Source of the DNA: Hemileia vastatrix
Lineage: Eukaryota; Basidiomycota; Pucciniomycetes; Pucciniales; Zaghouaniaceae
Assembly: GCA_030280995.1 (NCBI GenBank)
Contig: JASXTE010000001.1
Location: forward strand, 32,483,700 to 32,547,699
Direction: 5' to 3'
DNA: 64,000 nucleotides
In this document: positions 58,703 through 64,000 of the stretch, in pieces
Layout of the letters: every line of letters begins with the position of its first letter
Position numbering within the stretch: position 1 is the stretch's first letter
The notes under the pieces: model-generated
What the model was told of the DNA's origin: nothing
What the model saw: only the letters and a program-made list of their open reading frames with translations
Databases searched by the model: none
Program-made: the position numbers and the translations under genes

Positions 58703-59962
58703 TTAAAATTGCGTTGAAAAATGTTGGAGTGTTATTGGAAGGATTTTCGCCCTTATACTAGTTGATTGAGAAATAGAAGTGTTGGATATAGTCGGAGGTG
58801 AATCAACTTGTTCATCTTCATACAGCTCTAACCATTGATCTTTGAGGTCAGCAAGTAGGTTATGAAGTATAGTGCAACACAGAATCCAGTTGATCACCGC
58901 CTCCATTTCAGATTTATTTCTAAGAGGACTTCTTAATTCCCTTAAACTAGAAAAACGGCCTTTCAAGATTCCAATAGAATGTTCAATACGGACTCTTGAC
59001 TTTGCCAAATGATTGTTGAATTTGGCATTTTGACTGTCTTCTGAAGCTGCTCCCCGAAAAGCAGGAAGTACATACTTTCCATTCTCATAAGCAGAATCTG
59101 CAAGAAGATACTGATTTTCATCAAAGAATTTTTCAGGTTCATTTGAAATATGCATTCTTTGGAAGACGTAGGAGTCATGACATGAGCCAGGATAGCCAGC
59201 AAAGAATGATATAAATTTTTTGTTTACGTCACATATAAGCTGAACGTTAATTGAATATCTATAAAGAAGATATATTTGTTTGTGTTAGTTTCAAGGAGGA
59301 TGAAAGGAGTTAAAAATAATCTACCTCTTTTTACGGTCAAAGTAATTGTTTCCACCTTGAGCAGGTTTCTGGCTCAAAGGAATAGTAGTACCATCAACAA
59401 AACCAATACATCCTGGAAAGCCCTCTGCTTGCATAACCTGAGATGATTCAAGTCGCTCTTCTTTTGTTGGCCAGGTGAGAAGTTGAGATTCCAAGGAGTT
59501 GATGGCAGTGATACATCGTTTGGTATAAGTGTTAACTGAACCATACCCTAAATCAAAGACATTTTCTAAACGTTTCAAAGCGGCTCCATTACCATTTGAA
59601 CCCAAACAACATAGTGTGATGGCCAATTGAATTGAAGGATGTTGTTGTTCTTTTTGAGAATTATTGTGAAATATGGGATGATCCTGAATAAGCTCAAGCA
59701 ATTTAAGGAAACATTCCTGAGAAGTCCTGAACAGCCATCTAAAACTGGGTGTAGATAGTTTAAGAAGTGTTTGGATGGTGTACTTGGGGGTATGAAGTAC
59801 TTGAGGCTTTCTGGGAAGAAGGTAACGTTTCCTGGCCATTTTTGATAAAACGACAAAATCTTCTTCTAGATCAGAATCGGAATCAGAGTCCAAGAGCAGT
59901 TCAAGCGCCATGAAAGTCATTGCTTTATGTAATTTATCACGATTTGAAAGTGAGGAAGGCAT
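58703..59962 (-). CDS. HARBI1-like transposase (DDE_Tnp_4 type), two exons, 397 aa
   Basis: Exon 1 is 59962-59325 and exon 2 is 59258-58703. The 66-nt intron (59324-59259) has GTAGAT at its start, CTAAC as branch site and TTTATAG at its end. Joining keeps frame: DRKKR then YSINVQLICD. Catalytic residues are Asp190 (GFVDGTTIPL), Asp267 (LLADSAY) and Glu305 (RVRIEHSIGILKGRF), with SCHDS between the first two. The N-terminal half contains a helix-turn-helix-like region after the TPSFRWLFRTS segment. No stop interrupts it, so the protein may still be made. It would cut and paste the surrounding element at TTA targets. The start ATG at 59962 is the first in frame. Confidence 0.9.
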
Positions 59963-60238
59963 GACTCTTATATGATATGATATGAAGATGTAAATGATGT
60001 ATGATGTTTTGGGTTATGAAGTGTTATGCTGTGGAGTGCTGCGTATGAATGGGATGATGCTGACAAATCAGTGAAATGGGACTTGATGGTGAAATCAGCA
60101 CTTTTGGTTGAGAAAGTGCGGATTTGAGTGAAATAAGTGACTTATTTCATTTTGAAATCCACCAGTATTGGGGCTAGTGTGTTTTGGAAATCCGCACTTA
60201 TTTAAGTGCGGATTTGGTCAAATTTAAGTGCGGATTTG

Positions 60239-60269
60239 TAAGTGCGGATTTGCCAGAACTGACACCCCC
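60239..60269 (-). repeat. Right terminal inverted repeat of Harbinger element
   Basis: Exact reverse complement of 57716-57746. Inside it are further copies of the AAGTGCGGATTT 12-13-mer at about 60191-60240, candidate transposase binding sites. Confidence 0.92.
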
Positions 60270-60271
60270 TA

Positions 60272-61125
60272 TTATAAGTGTAAAATTGGCTTATAATATA
60301 ATTAAATTAATTATTTAAATTTATATATTAAATAACACCTTTCATATAATACTAAACAATAATTAATGACGCTTCTTTTGACCCTTAATTGTGTCAGTAA
60401 AAACAAATTAATTAATTTATACTAAATTGAGATTAATTACATGTTTTGTTGCGTCAAAGTATTTTTTGTTTCACTTAAAATATCCTTAAATCAGACTGTA
60501 CCATCTGTTTGGAATTATTTTTCTCATAGTTCCTATGTTCCAGTCTTGTTTAGTTATTCACTATTTTTACTTACTGATTTGGGAATTAATGGCGGAAAAA
60601 TTGGATTCTTAATTGGGGTTTTTAATTATTTGTTTCATATTTTTCTCTACATTGTTATGTTTCACTTATTCTTTTTAAATTCTTGTTTTATTCTATTATG
60701 TCTCTTGTATTTACAAATATAGTAGCGCTTCAGAGGGCCCATTGCCTATAAAAAGGCCTTGGTTAATCCCCTGTAGCCCCATCACTTATTATACACTCAA
60801 CAAATTAAATACAATTTTTATATTATGTTTATATTCTTTTTATTAGTAATAAAATTCTAATTAAAATTCTATATAACAATTTAAAGGTTGCTTTAAGTCT
60901 AATAGTAATTAAAAGTGTTTGCCGCGCAGAACCCTTACATTGAATAATATTATTATTAATAAATACTAAGCTTTTTTCATCTCTCAAAGTTGCTCGTCGT
61001 TGTTTTCCCTCTTAAATAAAATTAAAATACTATTACAAATTATACCTCTTATTTTCCCTTGTTATCCTCCTTCTCTCCTCCTTTTTCTCCTATTTTTCTT
61101 ACCTCTTCTAGATGACTGACCAACA
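60272..61125 (+). repeat. 3' LTR of element E, right part
   Basis: It resumes at TTATAAGTG and follows the 5' LTR to GACTGACCAACA. The TATA block recurs at 60741-60755. The TSD AAACT follows (61126-61130). Confidence 0.9.
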
Positions 61126-61130
61126 AAACT

Positions 61131-61486
61131 TATTCATATTTTTTTAACTTTATATAATAATATTATTAAAGGTGTAACATCACCAATTTTGCATTTGGCA
61201 TGCAGGTTTTGCTATACTAGTAACATTAATAATATATATGGTGACAAATAATTAAATATAAGATAAATATGAATGAAAAAATAATAAAAAACCAATAGAA
61301 ATGTGAAAAACTAAAAACTGATGTACTGAGGAACACTTCCACCCTAGCTACTCTCCATCATAAAAGTGTCCAGCAAAAGTTCAGCCGAGCCTGTGCTGGA
61401 CACTTTTGTTCAGGTGCAGTCAGATGGGATCAATTCTCTCTGTGGAAATGAAATTTAAAAAAATGCTAAATAATAACATTAGAAGT
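61131..61486 (+). repeat. Satellite array, continuation
   Basis: This is the same unit as 45900-49404, resuming exactly where E interrupted it, with the palindrome core centred near 61386 (one arm mutated). It is cut off at 61486 by the LTR of element G. Confidence 0.88.
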
Positions 61487-62987
61487 TGTCAGCCTGTATA
61501 TCTCCAGGACTGAGTAAAAAGTGATTATAAGTTATGTTAAACACATGAACTATACATGGGACTAATAAATAAGAGTACACAAATAGTATACATAAGTAAA
61601 ATTATGATAATACACAAAAAATGCCATTATAACACCTTATATACACGCATATATCCACCTTTTATAGGTCTTATGTACTTAATATTAAGTTGGAATATGT
61701 TAGGGTAATCTTAAGAGCCTTAAGTATAAGGCTGCATAACTTTTAAGTACACTTAAAGCTGTTATATTCATTGTTTTATGCAAAAAACAAGAAATGCGCT
61801 TTATTTCACTTAAAAGTTGACTATATGCGCTATAAAATTGAGAATATCAAAATTGCGCTTTGACAGATCAATTGGGCTCATTTAGAACTATTGATTTGGC
61901 TATTTAAATGCATAAAAATAACACTTTTCAAATTTGGTGTTTTTTATGCCAGAAATGGCTTCTGTGTACTGGCCACATACTGCCTGCTTTTTTCCCATGT
62001 GAATAGCTTCATTTTTAGCAAAGTTAGCTTTTTCACACTATAATTACCCCACATTCTACGCCCACTGTGGGGAAACACACTAAAATAGGCGACAGGCGCT
62101 TATTTAGTGTCCTAGCTTAATTAATAATGCATTGACCTTGTTTATATGCACTAATTTCATTAATAACCTCACTCTTGGCACTTTATTTCATCACCACGCT
62201 TAAATTCGCCTAATTTTAGTCAAGGATTTCCCCGTGCAAGCGCCTGCCAAGAACTGCATGTAGTTACCCCACATCTCACGCTCTTTTTTAAGTTTTTGGG
62301 TGGTTTCTCAGTCAATTTTGGTTATTTTTGAATGGGAATTTCACGTAGTATAATGTCAGGATTAGCCCCATTATTTCTACAGTAAATCCCCCTTATTATT
62401 AAGCTATTATTAACCTTAAAAAGTCTCCTTTAGTCTTTAATATTATTGTTTTATACGCATATACTCTCTTTTTGTCTTTTTCTTTAATTTTGATGGATTT
62501 CCCTTATTATTACAGGATTTTGGCGGGTGTTACTCTTCTAATTATGTCATGGGTTACTGGGAATGTTGATGGGCATGTCTATTAGTTGTTTAGAGGCGTC
62601 ATTAACTGTGTATTGGGTGATACATCAAGGGAATCATTGGGGAACTCAGTGTGTATAAAAGGAGGAGGTTTTTGGGTTGTATTTCTTCATTCTTTATCAT
62701 TACAATTTAACCAATATAACCAAACCAATTACAATACATATCAATTAGAACTTTTATAAGACTTTTGAATAGTATCTGAATTTATATAATCTATTTTTCT
62801 ACCAACTATAAAGATTGTAAGCCATATATAAGAATAGTGAGAATGATATTACTGAGACCTTTATATTTGATTATATTTTACAACTTAGTGGATTAAATCT
62901 ACAGTATTCATATAGGACCATCAAAATCTTCTAGACAACTGACTATTCAAGCTAGTTCACGTCCTTGTACTTGACCTTAGCCTGAAA
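61487..62987 (+). repeat. 5' LTR of element G (about 1.5 kb)
   Basis: It starts TGTCAGCCTGTATATC at 61487 and ends about CTGAAA at 62987, just before a PBS-like block. It matches the reverse complement of 1-1030 and 37877-39042. A TATA box (TATAAAAGG, 62654-62662) lies in the 3' third. Confidence 0.85.
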
Positions 62988-62988
62988 A

Positions 62989-63002
62989 TTGGGGACCTTT
63001 CC
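62989..63002 (+). promoter_or_regulatory. Element G primer-binding site
   Basis: TTGGGGACCTTTCC lies just after the LTR. Together with E, D and I it defines the shared block. Confidence 0.65.
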
Positions 63003-63655
63003 TCAAGAATTCTGTTATAATCCTGTAAGTGAAATTTTCAAAAGAAGGTGCACGTAAATAATATCCCTATAGAAATATTTGGATAATTACAACAGGTTGG
63101 GGTCACTTATATAGTGATTTCAGAAAAAGAAGCCCTGTTATATTATAAAATTGTGATATTGAATCAACAATTTTACCACTAATTTAACTTATAATTGTTA
63201 TTAGTGGGTCTGTCAATAGACCAATTAAATTTGAGATCTTTGCAGATAAAATTTTTACCACTAATTTAACATATAATTGTTCTTAGTGGGAGTCTGTCAA
63301 TAGACCAATTAAATTTGTGATCTTTGGAGATAATAAACCAATTAAACTGATTAATTGTTTTCTTTTAACAGGACTCTTAATCTTTTCTTTTATTGGTTTG
63401 TAAAATTCATTAAATATTGAGAAAGAATCATACTGACAGTTGTTTTCTTTTGAATATAAAAACACGGCTACATATTGTAGACCAGTTAAATCAAGTGACC
63501 ACATAAAAGCATATTTGACTTTTGGCACTTAAATATTCACTTCATACCAATAAGTAAGCAATAAAATTGTCTTCAGTGGTATTGATAAATACTGATAAAA
63601 CTCCTTTTTGAAGTTTTCATATCTAAACTTTCAATTCTTTAAATTCCACGTAAAA
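63003..63655 (+). other. Element G leader with tandem 82-bp repeat and candidate intron
   Basis: Donor-like CCTGTAAGTG (GT at 63025) and acceptor-like TTGTCTTCAG (AG at 63575-63576) could bound an intron ending 79 nt before the gag ATG. Inside are two diverged copies of an 82-bp unit (63171-63250 and 63252-63334) that share TTTACCACTAATTTAAC and CTGTCAATAGACCAATT. Confidence 0.45.
63171..63334 (+). repeat. Two-copy tandem repeat in element G leader
   Basis: The unit is about 82 bp. Both copies begin TTTTTACCACTAATTTAAC or TTTTACCACTAATTTAAC and end near GATCTTT-GAGATAA. Confidence 0.8.
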
Positions 63656-64000
63656 ATGTGTGACAACAATGACATTGTAAGTAATAAGGTAAAACCTTAT
63701 AACTTAAGACCTAGAGCTGAAAGACCTGTTACAGGACATTCAAATGGAGGGCCAGGACTCTCCCATAATCAACAACACTCCGTCAATGTCTCTGGAGGAA
63801 ATGGAAAAGCTTTTAAAGCAGGTTTCAATAAAGAAAACAAAAAATACTTTACAAGAACAAGTTCACTCCCTATCCACCCTACTGAACACCTTGACAATAA
63901 GAGTCAACAATATAGTGGACCAGATCAACAATCTGGAAAAGAGAGCAGCTCAAGGTTTCATAGAAGTCAACCAAGCTCTAGTGGACATAAAGACTCAACC
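63656..64000 (+). CDS. Element G gag, N-terminal 115 codons (partial)
   Basis: ATG at 63656 (AAAATGTG). The frame is open to the last base. It starts MCDNNDIVSNKVKPYNLRPR, whose basic YNLRPR box corresponds to YNTRSK in C and D and perhaps SKRLQNKK in B and E. A GHSNGG segment follows, and the rest is Ser/Gln/His-rich. No capsid domain is reached before the edge. The whole stretch from 63744 is shared with ORF-X in the +1 frame. Confidence 0.7.
   Translation, partial: MCDNNDIVSNKVKPYNLRPRAERPVTGHSNGGPGLSHNQQHSVNVSGGNGKAFKAGFNKENKKYFTRTSSLPIHPTEHLDNKSQQYSGPDQQSGKESSSRFHRSQPSSSGHKDST
63744..64000 (+). CDS. ORF-X of element G, N-terminal 85 codons (partial)
   Basis: ATG at 63744 in good context (CAAATGG), +1 relative to gag, open to the edge. 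It starts MEGQDSPIINN, then SMSLEEMEKLLKQVSIKKTK, LQEQVHSLSTLLN and a coiled-coil-like region ending VNQALVDIKTQ. Element C has MEGQQYPQ, SMSIEEKDALL, ITIKKTSPPLQDQLS and MNQALAELKG in the same order, so the frame is conserved as protein. Function unknown. Confidence 0.6.
   Translation, partial: MEGQDSPIINNTPSMSLEEMEKLLKQVSIKKTKNTLQEQVHSLSTLLNTLTIRVNNIVDQINNLEKRAAQGFIEVNQALVDIKTQ

Larger units (their letters stand above)
57716..60271. mobile_element. PIF/Harbinger DNA transposon inserted in E's 3' LTR
   Basis: It is bounded by TTA (57713-57715 and 60272-60274), the 3-bp target duplication typical of this superfamily, and by 31-bp perfect terminal inverted repeats starting GGGGGTGTCAGTTCTGGC. 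The right end has two extra bases (TA) before the TTA. It carries a two-exon transposase on the minus strand. Clustered 13-mers of AAATCCGCACTTA type lie near both ends. Removing the insert with one TTA gives ATAATTATAAGTG, matching the 5' LTR apart from one base. Confidence 0.93.
49405..61125 (+). mobile_element. Element E: best-preserved Ty3/gypsy chromovirus
   Basis: It has complete LTRs, a 5-bp TSD (AAACT), PBS, leader, ORF-X, a single-frame gag-pol of about 2055 codons with one nonsense codon, a chromodomain and a polypurine tract. It is inserted in the satellite array. Its 3' LTR carries a Harbinger transposon, giving the order array, then E, then Harbinger. Confidence 0.95.
61487..64000 (+). 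mobile_element. Element G: 5' end of a Ty3/gypsy element, cut by window edge
   Basis: LTR, PBS, leader, gag start and ORF-X are all open to the window end, which suggests a better-preserved copy. It is inserted in the satellite array; GAAGT (61482-61486) is the expected left target duplication. Confidence 0.85.

Noticed and set aside
63283..63528. 81-codon minus-strand ORF in the leader of element G
   Set aside because: It lies in the candidate leader intron, partly on the tandem repeat, and has no recognisable domain.
1..64000. tRNA, rRNA or host protein-coding genes
   Set aside because: I looked for cloverleaf-like blocks and non-transposon protein families and found none I could support. 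All coding similarity is to mobile elements.

Overview
This 64 kb window is eukaryotic, very AT-rich and made almost entirely of transposable elements. I found no convincing host gene, tRNA or rRNA. The main occupants are at least seven Ty3/gypsy LTR retrotransposons of the chromovirus type (coiled-coil and capsid Gag, zinc knuckle, protease, RT, RNase H, D,D35E integrase, GPY/F-like block, C-terminal chromodomain). They belong to related families that share one primer-binding-site sequence. A PIF/Harbinger DNA transposon with a clean 66-nt intron and a CTAAC branch site is also present. The protein families and the short intron suggest a fungus with a large, repeat-rich genome (a rust or an early-diverging lineage). 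That placement is inference only.

Layout. 1-1030: antisense LTR (G/F family) cutting into element A. 1031-3448: element A, a decayed + strand pol. 3449-12187: element D on the minus strand, with two LTRs, the right one truncated. 12188-20693: element B on the minus strand, two LTRs. 20694-23659: leader and LTR of another B-family element (I), followed by two more LTR copies. 23660-37876: element H on the + strand, split inside its integrase by the complete element C (27456-36302, TSD TATTA/GATTA). 37877-about 44260: element F, minus strand, 5'-truncated. 44540-49404 and 61131-61486: one tandem satellite array (unit about 607 bp, with a palindrome of up to 46 bp in each unit). It is interrupted by element E (49405-61125, TSD AAACT), the best-preserved retrotransposon here. 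E's 3' LTR holds the Harbinger element (57716-60271, TSD TTA). 61487-64000: 5' LTR, leader and gag start of element G, running off the window.

Most notable observation. Five copies from diverged families (E, B, C, D, G) carry a second open reading frame, here called ORF-X, always in the +1 frame relative to gag and overlapping the gag 5' region. Between E and B it is more conserved as protein than the gag frame it overlaps, and in B it stays open where the gag frame is broken. Its stop codon overlaps a gag-frame ATG and a splice-donor-like GGTAAGT. ORF-X encodes a basic box, a coiled coil, a Trp-rich WKWD-like box and, in two families, a HPY plus basic tail. I do not recognise it as a described retrotransposon protein. 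Splice-like donor and acceptor sites in the leaders suggest that a 5' UTR intron may feed this region. Both ideas are inferences that RNA data and codon-level selection tests could settle.
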